A stretch of DNA of 64,000 bases from Sphingomonas psychrotolerans (GTDB lineage Bacteria; Pseudomonadota; Alphaproteobacteria; Sphingomonadales; Sphingomonadaceae), in assembly GCF_002796605.1 (NCBI RefSeq), contig NZ_CP024923.1, positions 3,107,501-3,171,500 on the forward strand. The letters are read 5' to 3'. The notes beneath the pieces were generated by a model. It saw nothing but the letters and a program-made list of their open reading frames with translations. It was not told the DNA's origin and did no database searches. Shown in pieces: positions 45,149 through 54,260 of the stretch (position 1 is the first letter of the stretch; every line of letters starts with the position of its first letter). The translations under genes were made by a program, and so were the position numbers.

Positions 45149-45369
45149 GAACATTCCTTTCTGGGCGATCTCACGCCGATTGAAACTCGACATCGTATGT
45201 GGCCGTGGTCTTTTGCCGCGCCTCCCTGCTGCCAAGGAAGCCGATCTACGGCGACGCGGCCGGCCAAGACCGACATTGGGTGGAATGCAGCCCGACTGCT
45301 TGTAGCCCGGAAAGAGTCGAACATCTGCCCGCTGACAGCAGGCAGCAATCTGATCGGCACGCTCGCCTA

Positions 45370-47472
45370 CTAGAAACGGACGCCCAGCGCGGCCATCACG
45401 TTACGTGGGGCTGCCATGAAACAGTCGCCCCGCGCAAGGCACGAGGCGAACGCGCGTTCGTTCAGCAGGTTGGTCGCGTTGATGGCGAGGCGCCACTTGT
45501 CCCATGTGATTTCCGCCAGCGCATCGACCGTCGTACGTGACGGGGTGACGATCGTGTACAGCGTGCCGGGTACGATCGCGGGGTTGAGGGCATAGGGGTC
45601 GAGCGGGCCGGTCGACTTGCTCTCGCCGCTGTACACCACGCCCGCGCCGAGTCGCAGCAGCGGCCCGCTGGTGTCGCCGAAGGTCTTGGTCGACCAGAAC
45701 GACGCGGTGTGGCGCGGCATATAGTCGAGGCTGGTGTTCACCTCGGAATCGAGCTGGCTGTAACCATAGTTGAGCAGCAGCTCGAAGTTGCCCGGCAGGA
45801 CGTGGCTCGCCTCGAACTCGACGCCCTTGGTGGTCAGCTCGCCGGACTGGGTCGTGACGTTGTTGGCCAGATAGAGGACGCGGTTACTTTCCTTGATATG
45901 AAAACCGGTCACGGTGACCAGCGTTTGGGGGCCGGGCTGCCACTTCACCCCGGCCTCATATTGCGTGCCCATCTGCGGCTTGAAGGGATCGGTCGGGACG
46001 CCGCCTGGCCCGGTGAGCCGGCCGGCGATGGGCAGGAAGCTTTCGGTATAGCTGAAGAAGGGCGAGAAGCCTGCGCCGAGCTCGCCGATGATCCCGGCGC
46101 GGAAGGTGGTGGCATTGTCCGTCTGGTCCGAGGAGTTGCTCACACGATCGCGGCGCGCGCCCAGGATCACTGAGACGCGGTCGAAAAAGCGAATCTGGTC
46201 CTGCACATAGACACCGAGTTGCTTCTGCGATTCATAGGCGAACGGACCGCTCGGGTCATAGGTCTGCAGCGAATCGTAATCGATGTCGTAAAGGTCGACC
46301 GTCTCCAGCGCAGCGGTCGCGTAACGCTTGCCAACCTTGTTCCAGCTATAGTCGAGACCGGCCAGCAGCGTGTGCTCGATGTTCGCGCCGGTGTTGAACT
46401 TGAGCTGGACGTTGTTGTCGGTCGAGAAGACGTTCATCCGCGCATCGCTCGCGTCAGCATAGAGGCCGATCGTGCGGCCATCGGCGCCATAGACTGCGAA
46501 CGGGTTGGTCGGGTTGGTATAGCTGTCGGCGTAATGGGTGAAATATTCGAGGTCGCTGTCGATGTACCGCGCCTTCAGGCTGACGCGGATATTGTCGGAG
46601 AAGCGATGGACAAGCGACCCGCCGCCCTGCAGCGAGCGCCCGGCGTAGCGGTCCCAGCCTGCCTTGCCCACGAAGGTATAGGGGTCGAGCTGCCCGCCCT
46701 GATTGTCGGGGTTGGGCGCGAAAGTGCCGACGATGGGCAGGAATTGCGAGGTCGAGCCGGTCTCGTCCTTCTGGTACAGGCCGGTCAGGATGAGGTCGGT
46801 ATCGGGCGTGGGCTGCCAGCGGATCGATGGCGCGAACATCACGCGATCATCTGGAACATGATCGACATAGGTGTCGGCGTCGCGCACGCGGCCGACCGCA
46901 CGGATCGCCAGCGTGTCGCTCAGCGCGACGTTGACGTCGCCTAACGCTTCCTTGCGGTCATAGCTGCCATAGACGAGGTTCAACTCGCCGCCGGTGCGGA
47001 ACTCCGGCGTCTTGGAGACGAGGTTGACGAGCCCGCCGATTGAGCCTTGGCCGAACAGCACCGATGCCGGGCCGCGCACGATCTCGACGCGGGAGAAATT
47101 ATAGGGATCGGAGGTGATGCTGGCATAATAGGAAAAGATGTCGCGCATGCCGTCGCGAAACTGGAGCGCATTGATGCCGCGCACATTGAAGCCGTCGACT
47201 CGCGTATCGCGGCCATAGGGATTGGCGAGGACGCCAGCGGCGTATTTCACCGTGTCGCTGATGTTGATCGCACCCTGCGACAGATATTGTTCCGACGGGA
47301 TAATGGTGAGCGGCTGCGGCAGCTCGATCAGCGGGGTTTCCGTCTTCGTGCCGGCGTTCGTGCCGATCACCACGATTTCATTCTCCGGCGACACCGGCTC
47401 CGCATCTTGAGCCCAGGCAGCGGAGCTCGCCAGCACGCTTGCCAGACCGGCCGCAACAATCAACTTCCCCAT
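45370..47472 (-). CDS. TonB-dependent siderophore receptor
   Basis: 700 residues with a signal peptide. The TonB-box-like segment ENEIVVIG is followed by a plug domain (LPQPLTIIP, DTRVDGFNVRG, VEIVRGPASVLFGQG, GGLVNLVSKTP) and a 22-strand barrel ending in Phe (ALGVRF). The plug resembles ferrichrome/hydroxamate-type receptors. Outer-membrane importer of ferric siderophore driven by TonB. Divergent from the PepSY operon, with a Fur-box-like sequence between. Confidence 0.92.
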   Translation of the reverse strand: MGKLIVAAGLASVLASSAAWAQDAEPVSPENEIVVIGTNAGTKTETPLIELPQPLTIIPSEQYLSQGAINISDTVKYAAGVLANPYGRDTRVDGFNVRGINALQFRDGMRDIFSYYASITSDPYNFSRVEIVRGPASVLFGQGSIGGLVNLVSKTPEFRTGGELNLVYGSYDRKEALGDVNVALSDTLAIRAVGRVRDADTYVDHVPDDRVMFAPSIRWQPTPDTDLILTGLYQKDETGSTSQFLPIVGTFAPNPDNQGGQLDPYTFVGKAGWDRYAGRSLQGGGSLVHRFSDNIRVSLKARYIDSDLEYFTHYADSYTNPTNPFAVYGADGRTIGLYADASDARMNVFSTDNNVQLKFNTGANIEHTLLAGLDYSWNKVGKRYATAALETVDLYDIDYDSLQTYDPSGPFAYESQKQLGVYVQDQIRFFDRVSVILGARRDRVSNSSDQTDNATTFRAGIIGELGAGFSPFFSYTESFLPIAGRLTGPGGVPTDPFKPQMGTQYEAGVKWQPGPQTLVTVTGFHIKESNRVLYLANNVTTQSGELTTKGVEFEASHVLPGNFELLLNYGYSQLDSEVNTSLDYMPRHTASFWSTKTFGDTSGPLLRLGAGVVYSGESKSTGPLDPYALNPAIVPGTLYTIVTPSRTTVDALAEITWDKWRLAINATNLLNERAFASCLARGDCFMAAPRNVMAALGVRF

Positions 47473-47521
47473 TTTCCGCCCTTCGTCTCATGCCTGTTCG
47501 ATTTGCGGCGCTCCTATATAA

Positions 47522-47547
47522 TTGCGACAGATTATCAATAGCATTAT
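47522..47547. promoter_or_regulatory. Candidate Fur box in divergent iron-uptake promoter
   Basis: TTGCGACAGATTATCAATAG and the following CATTATT lie between the TonB receptor and the PepSY operon. The ATTATCAAT/ATTATT content resembles Fur-type sites (GATAATNATTATC) in this AT-rich 112-bp gap. The match is imperfect. Confidence 0.35.
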
Positions 47548-47584
47548 TCTTGCCAACACCGCCCGGCGCATTTATCCGTTCCGC

Positions 47585-47923
47585 ATGTCTCACCTTACGG
47601 ATACGAAACCGATCCAGGCTCAACACCGATGGGCGCGAATCCTGCTCGCCGGGCCGGGCGCGATCGTCGTGACGCTAACGTTGCTCGCCGGCATGCCGCT
47701 GTGGCTGCCGGGCGGCGCGGCGGGCATCGACAACCTGGCGTTCCCGCTGGTCCTGGCCCCGCTGATCTGGGCGACGCTGTTCTTTCACGCCTGCCTGGAC
47801 CGCAGGATCACGCGTGTCGCGCTAGTCTCCGCGGCGCTGTTTCTCGTCCATGGCGGCATGGTCGCTTCGCGCTTCATGGCCGCCGCGCCCGCGGCTGCGC
47901 CCGCCTTGGGGGATGCCCGATGA
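47585..47923 (+). CDS. Small membrane protein, DUF3649-like, iron-uptake operon
   Basis: 112 residues with three hydrophobic segments (AIVVTLTLLAGMPLWLPGG, LAFPLVLAPLIWATLFFHA, VALVSAALFLVHGGMVA). Position directly before a PepSY gene fits the DUF3649 family, which accompanies PepSY and DUF3325 proteins. Start at Met 47585 (MSHLTD). It ends in an ATGA overlap with the PepSY gene. Confidence 0.65.
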   Translation: MSHLTDTKPIQAQHRWARILLAGPGAIVVTLTLLAGMPLWLPGGAAGIDNLAFPLVLAPLIWATLFFHACLDRRITRVALVSAALFLVHGGMVASRFMAAAPAAAPALGDAR

Positions 47924-49512
47924 TCCACCTGAAAAAGGACGAGACCAAGGCGATGGTCGCGGTGCACGGCTGGTCCGGCATCCTGCTCGGCCTGCTGCTA
48001 TATGCCGTGGTGCTGACGGGCGCTGCCGCGGTCTTCGCGCACGAGATCGGCGCATGGTCGGGCGGGCATCTTGCCACGCGCTCGTCGTTCGAGCAGCCGA
48101 TCGATGCTACGATGCGCCGCCTCACCGCACAGACCCCGCCGCAATATCGCGAGGCGGTCAACCTGTTCGAGATCGGCGATCATGGCCTCGGCGTGTTCTT
48201 TCACCGCCACGAGGTCGATGCGCAGGGCGTCCCGACCGAGAACGGCATCTATTATCAGCTCGACAATAGCGGCCGCACCCTTGCGACCGTGACCGGTTCC
48301 GTCGACGATGTCTTCGGCCCTCGCAACGACGACGCGCTCAGCTCCTTCCTGGTCGATACCCATGTCAGGCTGCACGTTCCCAATCCCTGGGGCCTGCTGC
48401 TAACCGGAATCCTCGGCCTCGCCATGCTCGTCGCGGCGATCTCGGGCCTGTTGATCCACCGCCATCTGTTCAAGGACATCTTCACCTTGCGACGCCGCGC
48501 CAGCCCGGCGCTGGTCAATCGCGACAAGCATAGCGTCGCGGGCACGTGGAGCCTGCCGTTCGCGTTCGTCCTGGCGTTCACCGGCAGCTTCTTCTCGTTC
48601 TATGGCACGATCGGCGTCCCGGTCGTCGCGATGGCGGCGTTCGGCGGCGACGTCGAGGCACTGACCAAGGCCGTCTTCGGCAATCCAGGCACGCCCGATC
48701 CGCGCCCGGCCGCCATGGGCAATCTCGATCGGGTCGCCGCCGATGCGATCCACCGCACGGGCGAGGTGCCGGCTTTCATCGCGATCGAGAAGTTCGGGCG
48801 GGCCGATGCGGAGATCACCAGCTATCATAATCCCAGGGAAGGCGACCTCGAGCCGGTAGCGCTGCTCTACAAGGGCGCGACCGCGGAGTTCGTACGCGCC
48901 AAGCCGCAGGTCGGCGCGCAGCCCTCCGCGGGCGGTACGCTGGTCGGAATCATGGGACCGCTGCACTTCGGCAATTTCGCCGGTATGCTATCGAAGGCGA
49001 TCTGGTTCGGGCTCGGCTTCGCCATGTGCTATGTGACCTATACCGGCATGCGGCTCTGGGTGGTTCGGCGCAGGAACGATGCGCGGTCGCTCGCCTGGCT
49101 GGAGCGGACGGTGACCGTCGTCGGCTTCGGCCTCCCGTTCGGCCTCGTCGCTTCCGCCGCCGCATTCCTGGTCACCTCGCCGCTCGGCTCGGCCGTGTAC
49201 TGGACGACTACCGCGTTCCTTATCGCATCCGGCGCGGCGATTCTCGCGGGGATCTTCGTTCCCGGCAATGACCGGCTGGCATTGGTGCTGAAGGCGGCGA
49301 CGGGCGGCACCATGCTCCTGCTGCCGCTGCTTCGCCTGTTCTCAGCAGGCGGCCCGGACTGGGCAGAGGCGGTTTCAGCGGGCCAGCCGGTCATTGCTGC
49401 GCTCGACCTCGCGTTCATGAGCGGCGGCGCATGGCTGTTCCGCGACTGCTGGAGGACGTGGCCACGTGCAGCGCGAGGATCCGGGCCGATCCTGGGCGCG
49501 GTCGAGGCATGA
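47920..49512 (+). CDS. PepSY-domain iron-regulated inner-membrane protein
   Basis: 530 residues. Four to seven membrane helices: one near 18-40 (GILLGLLLYAVVLTGAA), then helices near 165, 205, 360 and a C-terminal set. Two periplasmic PepSY-like regions lie between (EAVNLFEIGDHGLG; AFIAIEKFGRADAEI). Such proteins sit beside siderophore receptors and are thought to reduce or release siderophore iron in the periplasm. Start and end both overlap neighbours by ATGA, so the three-gene operon is translationally coupled. Confidence 0.85.
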   Translation: MIHLKKDETKAMVAVHGWSGILLGLLLYAVVLTGAAAVFAHEIGAWSGGHLATRSSFEQPIDATMRRLTAQTPPQYREAVNLFEIGDHGLGVFFHRHEVDAQGVPTENGIYYQLDNSGRTLATVTGSVDDVFGPRNDDALSSFLVDTHVRLHVPNPWGLLLTGILGLAMLVAAISGLLIHRHLFKDIFTLRRRASPALVNRDKHSVAGTWSLPFAFVLAFTGSFFSFYGTIGVPVVAMAAFGGDVEALTKAVFGNPGTPDPRPAAMGNLDRVAADAIHRTGEVPAFIAIEKFGRADAEITSYHNPREGDLEPVALLYKGATAEFVRAKPQVGAQPSAGGTLVGIMGPLHFGNFAGMLSKAIWFGLGFAMCYVTYTGMRLWVVRRRNDARSLAWLERTVTVVGFGLPFGLVASAAAFLVTSPLGSAVYWTTTAFLIASGAAILAGIFVPGNDRLALVLKAATGGTMLLLPLLRLFSAGGPDWAEAVSAGQPVIAALDLAFMSGGAWLFRDCWRTWPRAARGSGPILGAVEA

Positions 49513-49787
49513 CGATCTATCTCGCGCTGGGTGCGCTCTTCCTCTCGGCGATTCCGGTCATTTTGCTCTGCGTTGGCGATCCGAAGCGGCGGCGCGCCGC
49601 CGGCGAACGTGGCGGGGCCGCCAGCCGGCCACGCTCGATGTTCGTCATCATGGCGTGTATTCCCGGCTTCGCCTGTGCGCTGCTCGGCGATAGTGCCGCT
49701 TTCATGTTGTGGCTGGGTGGGACCGCACTGCTTGGCTGGGCTGCGGCAGCCAGTTTTGTCGCGCGAAGCCAGGATCGAACCTATTAG
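49509..49787 (+). CDS. Small membrane protein, DUF3325-like
   Basis: 92 residues with three hydrophobic segments (IYLALGALFLSAIPVILLCV, MFVIMACIPGFACALLG, AFMLWLGGTALLGWAAAA). As the last gene after PepSY it fits the DUF3325 family. ATGA overlap with the PepSY gene. Confidence 0.65.
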   Translation: MTIYLALGALFLSAIPVILLCVGDPKRRRAAGERGGAASRPRSMFVIMACIPGFACALLGDSAAFMLWLGGTALLGWAAAASFVARSQDRTY

Positions 49788-49802
49788 CTAGAGGCGGCTA
49801 GC

Positions 49803-50590
49803 TTACCGCGAACTTGGCTGCCATTCCACTCGCGACCCAACTCTGGTGGTTTGGAAGCGCGTTTCGCGCGGCCAGACCTGCTTCAAGGCTGGCTCCAGCT
49901 GCTCGGCCATGTCGCGCTGGCGGTTCAGATTGTGCGTCTTGGGGCTATAGAGCGTGCGCACCAGGAACAGGCGGTGATAGAAGCGCTCGACCGCCTGATG
50001 CAGTTGAAACGCAGCCTCCTTAGGCCGCTCAATGCTCCGATAGTAGGACGCGCCTTTGGCAAACGCGACAGCACTTTCGAACCATTCTTCGTAATAGTCG
50101 CGAGTCTCCTGCAGCGCCTGTTCGGGCGACAGCGGCTGCGGCTCGACAAACGGGAAACCCACCTCGTCGAACAGCACGATCCCCTCGCGCAGAATGTCCA
50201 TGAAGAAGTAGCGCCCGAGCCGCAGCTTCTCGTTCACGTCGTCGATGTCGTGATAGATCAGGCTGACCGGCGTGCGCAGGACCTGTCCTGCGGAGAGCTC
50301 CTCAAGCAGCTGCGTCTCGGCCTTCTCCCAATACTCGGCAACGTCGGTGAACTCCTCGCGATTGACGACGACGAGCAGGTCATAATCGGAAAAGTAGCGC
50401 CCCACCGGATCCTCAACCCAATCGCCCCGCGCGTAGCTTTCGAACAGGATGATCTTGAGGATCTGCCCGCCGCGCGTCTTGGCTGCGTGCGCCGCGCGGT
50501 GGCGAAGGCGAAGCCGCCTCGCAGCACATCGACCACATGCGCCAGTTCGCGGCGCTTGCCCTCAGGCAGGTGATCGAGGCTCGTCTTCAT
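49803..50590 (-). pseudogene. MNT-type nucleotidyltransferase/HEPN protein, frameshifted
   Basis: The N-terminal frame (MKTSLDHLPEGKRRELAH ... FAFATARRTQ) and the next part (RGGQILKIILFESYARGDW, GRYFSDYDLLVVV) lie in different frames, shifted near 50480-50485. Read together they give a ~262-residue protein: a nucleotidyltransferase core with GSxxRGD-like ESYARGD and metal pair DYD, then a HEPN domain (HQAVERFYHRLFLV, SPKTHNL). Such fused MNT-HEPN proteins are toxin-antitoxin-like. A one-base loss would inactivate it. Confidence 0.7.
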
Positions 50591-50633
50591 AGTCTCAGAC
50601 TCGCGCTTCATGCGCGAAAAGCCAAGGGGATAA

Positions 50634-50705
50634 GTGAACGCGGCGGGCTCGATGCCCGCCGCGTTCACGCCGGCTGCGCCGCGGCCGGGAGCAGCGCAGC
50701 CGGCG
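50634..50705. terminator. Two consecutive perfect hairpins
   Basis: GTGAACGCGGCGGGC (50634-50648) pairs with 50654-50668 (15 bp, 5-nt loop). CGCCGGCTGCGC (50668-50679) pairs with GCGCAGCCGGCG (50694-50705, 12 bp). They begin 14 bp beyond the stop of the sigma-like gene on the minus strand and probably end its transcript, though no long T run follows. Confidence 0.5.
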
Positions 50706-50718
50706 CTGTCTGGTACCA

Positions 50719-50919
50719 CTATTTGCCGCTCCGCCCGCTCAGCGCGAGCAACACGTTCGCAACGCTGCCCTCCACTTCCTCGACGCTGCAGCCGTGCCGC
50801 TCGGCCGCCTCGGCATAACTGAGATCGTCGAACCGAACCGACCCGAAGATCGCACGGTCTCGCTCAGATAGCGCACGGAAGACGCGACGCATCCGCCGCA
50901 TTTCAACCCAGCGGATCAT
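50719..50919 (-). CDS. Sigma-70 region 4-like small DNA-binding protein
   Basis: 66 residues. FRALSERDRAIFGSVRF and SYAEAAERHGCSVEEVEGSV match the sigma region 4 helix-turn-helix without other sigma regions. ATG overlaps the stop of the ardC remnant (ATGA). Found in mobile elements next to ardC; it may regulate that set. Confidence 0.6.
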   Translation of the reverse strand: MIRWVEMRRMRRVFRALSERDRAIFGSVRFDDLSYAEAAERHGCSVEEVEGSVANVLLALSGRSGK

Positions 50920-51354
50920 GCCACCGCCTCCCCGTCGGAGACGAAGCCGAGCAGATAATCCGCTGCCTTGGTCGCTGCGCTGGCTGCCCGGAAGATCGCC
51001 TTCTCATCCGCGCGGAGCACGGCAAGCCAGCTGCCGATATAATCCGCGTGGCGAACCGTCGGACGGATCGACAGGGACGCGCAGGTGAACGCACTCGCCA
51101 TCTCGGCAACCAGTTCCTCGCGCGCATAGGCAGCACTACCAAAGGCGCCCGACTGATCGCGATCGAGCCGCGAGCGGTGACCGGTCCAGTGTCCCAACTC
51201 GTGCAGCGCGGTGCGATACCAGTTGATCTTCGAATGAAACGCCAGCTGCGGCGGCACAAGGCTGCACCCAAGGCAGCCGCCCCTGCTTCAGCTCGGCAAT
51301 CACGCGGGAAGTCACCTCGGCATAGAGGCTCGCGCGGTTCTCGGTCTTCGTCAT
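50916..51354 (-). pseudogene. ardC-like antirestriction gene with internal deletion
   Basis: The N-terminus (RASLYAEVTSRVIAELKQG, LPWVQP) is joined out of frame to the C-terminal part (PPQLAFHSKINWYRTALHE, the zincin motif HELGHWTGH, then YAREELVAEMASAF). In ArdC proteins about 150 residues, including most of the ssDNA-binding domain, lie between these. The junction is near 51240-51290. The metalloprotease motif alone remains readable. Confidence 0.75.
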
Positions 51355-52074
51355 CTCTCCTCACTCCCTCAAACCACCGCAACCGGCGCCGGAATGGCGG
51401 GGGTGGGCGGCAGGAGCGGACCGGCAGTCCCGCCGACAGAGGCGGGCCGCACCCGCAGGGCCGAAACGGAGAGAAGGAGCTGCGCGCAGCGCAGCTTGCG
51501 GCACGCCGCGGCGGGACTAGAGGGAGCGACGCCCACCCCCCGCCAGATCGAGTGCCGGAGGCAAAACGCCGCCGCGGCACGCGGCGACCGCAGCCCTTCA
51601 GCGCGCAGCGCTGCCCAGCTCCAGCGGGCCTGCACAAAAGCCGCTCTCTCGAATCCGGCCGGCCGGCGCGGCGGCGTGCGCGCGCGCCCGTGGGCCAGCC
51701 GCCGCCGTGCCCTCCGGACGGATCGAGCGTGCGACGCGGCACAAGTACGCTGCGGCCTCTGGCGTCTCCGCAGGAGCGCGCCAGTGTGCGCTCATTTGAT
51801 CCCCGCGTTCCGCTTCCCGGCGCCAGCCGGCCGCGTCAGCGATCGTCATCCGGATGGACCGACGCCGCAGAGCGACTCGGCGGCGCGCAGCGGCGTAGAG
51901 CGCGGTCACGCCGCAGGTGTGAGACGCCATGAGACTCCCGAACCTGGAACTGGATCTTGCCGCCGGTTTCTATTTCTTCGCCATGATACGCTGGCCCGAT
52001 CGCCCCTCTTGCGCCCGGCGCCTCAACCCGATCCTGCTTCAACCAGACCAAGGCAGCGCGAACAGGATCAGACC
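51355..52074. other. GC-rich gap between ardC remnant and alpA
   Basis: 720 bp with several overlapping Arg/Ala-rich frames on both strands, none convincing as protein. I see no recognisable gene; possibly regulatory or decayed element DNA. Confidence 0.5.
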
Positions 52075-52281
52075 ATGTCCGACACTCCCGACCGCTTTCT
52101 CCGCCTCCAGGCCGTGCTCAGCCGCACCGGCCTAAGCCGCACCACCATGTACAGGATGATACGGAACGGCGCGTTCCCGAAGAACGTACAGCTCAGCACC
52201 CGCTGCGTCGGCTGGCGCGAATCCGCGGTCGAGGCATGGATGCGTGGCCCGATGCTTCATCGCACCAGGGCTAACCGATAG
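52075..52281 (+). CDS. AlpA-family phage/element regulatory protein
   Basis: 68 residues. FLRLQAVLSRTGLSRTTMYR, NGAFPKNVQLSTRCVGWRES and VEAWM match AlpA-type winged helix-turn-helix excisionase-like regulators. ATG at 52075. Typical of integrative elements, here without a recognisable integrase in the window. Confidence 0.8.
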   Translation: MSDTPDRFLRLQAVLSRTGLSRTTMYRMIRNGAFPKNVQLSTRCVGWRESAVEAWMRGPMLHRTRANR

Positions 52282-52296
52282 GCACTCCCAGCCGCC

Positions 52297-53598
52297 TCAC
52301 AGCAGATCGATCTGCCCGACGCGCTGCCGGATCGCGACACCGATCGGCTCTACCAGCGCCGCCGGCGCACCCGTCGGCATAGCAGCGACCGCAGCCTCGA
52401 ACGCCGGCTCTGCGGTCACGCGCAGCTCGTGCAAAATCTCGCGCGTGGATTCCTCGTCATAGCCCGCGCGGACCGCGGTCTGCAGGAAGTGACGCGGCGC
52501 AATCTCATCGAGCCGATATCGGCGCCGGTCGCCGATCGCCATCGCAAGACGCATCTGCCGACGGTTCACCTGATGCGCGGCAAGGCTCGGCTCCGCTGAC
52601 AGCACATCGTAGATGGGGGTCGCCGCGAAACGCCCGCCGGGCGACAGGAAGATGCTGAAATTCTTCGCATGCCCGTCGGTGGCGCCGAGCAGCCAGAAGG
52701 CGATGAGCGTCTTCATCAGCGCGCGGCGGTCGATATCCGGCCGGTCACTGGCGGCCAGCACCTTCATGATCTCGGCGACGCCCGGTCCGCCATGATCCTC
52801 GTACTTGCGCGTCGGCGGCACGGACAGCGCCTGGCACAAATCCTCCTGCGGACGTCGAAGCAGGCGCCCGTCACGCGCCCACAGCCGGTCAAACCGCTCG
52901 ACGATCAACACCGGCCGCTCTCCAAAAGTCGCCACGCGGGTTTGAGCGACGTCCATGCCGAGGGCGCCAAGGAAGGTCAGGCAGAGATGCTCGTTCTCGA
53001 CGCTGTTCGAGAGATCGATCCCGTTGGGAAGCTCGCCGATCTGCGGCTTGAAGATGTGCGTTGTGGCTGTCGTGCCGTGTGGCTTGTTCCAGCGGTCTTC
53101 CCACCAGAGCAACGCGGTCTTCTCCTGGGCGCCGGCAATCGAGATACGAAACGCATCGTCGCGCTCCAGACCCAGCGGCGCCCTGCCGAGGTTGCGCAGC
53201 ATCGCAGCGACGTCGTCGTCTTCGAGGGGTTCGGCTTCGACAGTGCCGGCAGGCGAGGCCTCTTCGTCTTCGGGCAGGAACTGAAGTGCGCCAACGCAAT
53301 CCCTCCCGACAGCCGCCAGCAAACTATAGACATCGGCACCTTCGGCGCCGACCCGGCCGGCGACACGGCGACGGATGTCGTCATTGTCCGGGAGAAGGTT
53401 GTCGAACACTGCCGTGACCGCACCGCCGGTATAGCGGCGCGTATCGAGCGGCAGCGAAAGCGAGACCGGCGACACATATTCCCAGTCGAGCCATTCCTGC
53501 GCGTAGCGGAAGTCGATGGCGCCGTTGGCCGCACGGGATAGCCATCCGACCTGTCTGCCGTTCAGAAGCACCCGAAGGGTCGAGGACCGGCGCGCCAT
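52297..53598 (-). CDS. hipA: HipA-type serine/threonine kinase toxin
   Basis: 433 residues, normal length. N-terminal domain 1 (LLNGRQVGWLSR, FDNLLPDN) is followed by the kinase core: ISIAGAQEKTAL (phosphate loop), THIFKP (Lys), GATDGHAKNFSI (catalytic Asp and Asn) and PIYDVLSA (metal Asp). In known systems HipA phosphorylates glutamyl-tRNA synthetase and stops growth. It starts directly after hipB with no gap. All key residues are present, so the toxin looks intact. Confidence 0.9.
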   Translation of the reverse strand: MARRSSTLRVLLNGRQVGWLSRAANGAIDFRYAQEWLDWEYVSPVSLSLPLDTRRYTGGAVTAVFDNLLPDNDDIRRRVAGRVGAEGADVYSLLAAVGRDCVGALQFLPEDEEASPAGTVEAEPLEDDDVAAMLRNLGRAPLGLERDDAFRISIAGAQEKTALLWWEDRWNKPHGTTATTHIFKPQIGELPNGIDLSNSVENEHLCLTFLGALGMDVAQTRVATFGERPVLIVERFDRLWARDGRLLRRPQEDLCQALSVPPTRKYEDHGGPGVAEIMKVLAASDRPDIDRRALMKTLIAFWLLGATDGHAKNFSIFLSPGGRFAATPIYDVLSAEPSLAAHQVNRRQMRLAMAIGDRRRYRLDEIAPRHFLQTAVRAGYDEESTREILHELRVTAEPAFEAAVAAMPTGAPAALVEPIGVAIRQRVGQIDLL

Positions 53599-53844
53599 CT
53601 AAAAGATCTCGTCAAGCGCGGGCGCTGACCGGCTGCGCTCCGACAGCCGCAGTTCCAGCTTCAGATAGGTCAGTATCGTGAACAGAGTTTCGAGAGTACC
53701 TGCCTCGCCGTTCTCCAGGCTCGAGATCGTCGCCTGACGCAGGTTCGTTCGTGCCCCAAGCTCCTTTTGGGTAAGTCCCGCCGCGCGTCGAGCGCTTCGC
53801 AATGCGGCACCGAGGCTTTGAGAGGATCTGATGATGGAAACCAT
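53599..53844 (-). CDS. hipB: HipB-type antitoxin and repressor
   Basis: 81 residues: a helix-turn-helix (GLTQKELGARTNLRQATISSLENG) of the XRE/HipB kind and a C-terminal tail (APALDEIF). It should bind HipA and repress the operon. Start at Met 53844 is chosen because the domain begins there and the operator array lies just upstream. Four operators match this role. Confidence 0.88.
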   Translation of the reverse strand: MVSIIRSSQSLGAALRSARRAAGLTQKELGARTNLRQATISSLENGEAGTLETLFTILTYLKLELRLSERSRSAPALDEIF

Positions 53845-53856
53845 TTTGGAACGACC

Positions 53857-53955
53857 TATACGTTTTTCCGCATGACATCTCTGTATACGGAAAAGCGCAT
53901 AGCGCAAGAATATACGGAAAAACGCATACTCCTAAGAGATACGTTTTTCCGTATC
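53857..53955. promoter_or_regulatory. Four HipB operators
   Basis: Copies of TATACGGAAAAACGCATA occur at 53857-53873 (reverse orientation, ends CGCAT), 53884-53901 (one change), 53911-53928 (exact) and 53938-53955 (GATACGTTTTTCCGTATC, reverse). They are spaced ~27 bp. Upstream of hipB, as in known HipB autoregulation. Confidence 0.8.
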
Positions 53956-54069
53956 TTCTATGCCCCGGCAGGCGACCTCTTAGGCAGAGTGTGACGATGA
54001 TGACGGAGCAACGCCATATAGGAACACGCTTGAGGGCCGGCCCGAGCTTTGCGATCTCGAATATCGGCC

Positions 54070-54260
54070 CTAGATGCGCCTGGCAGAACATCCCGACCAA
54101 TCGCCGCGATCGCGGGACAGCAATTGCCCTTCCGCAGGTCGTTGGAAGCGTTGCCACACCAGCATAATCGCGGCCCCGACCGGGAGCTCAGGGGGCCATT
54201 CGCATCGAAGACGACATGAAGCTATGTGCTCCCGCAGCCTCCGTGCAGCCGATCACCCGC
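54070..54260 (-). pseudogene. IS5-family transposase fragment
   Basis: The minus strand reads RLHGGCGST, a TAG stop, then LHVVFDANGP, matching the GGxSTKLHVVxDANGxP centre of IS5-type transposases (Lys codon changed to TAG). The frame degrades after this. Limits are approximate. Confidence 0.4.

Noticed and set aside
51369..51635. 88-codon minus-strand frame upstream of ardC
   Set aside because: Ala/Arg-rich, overlaps long frames in all directions, no start signal or motif.
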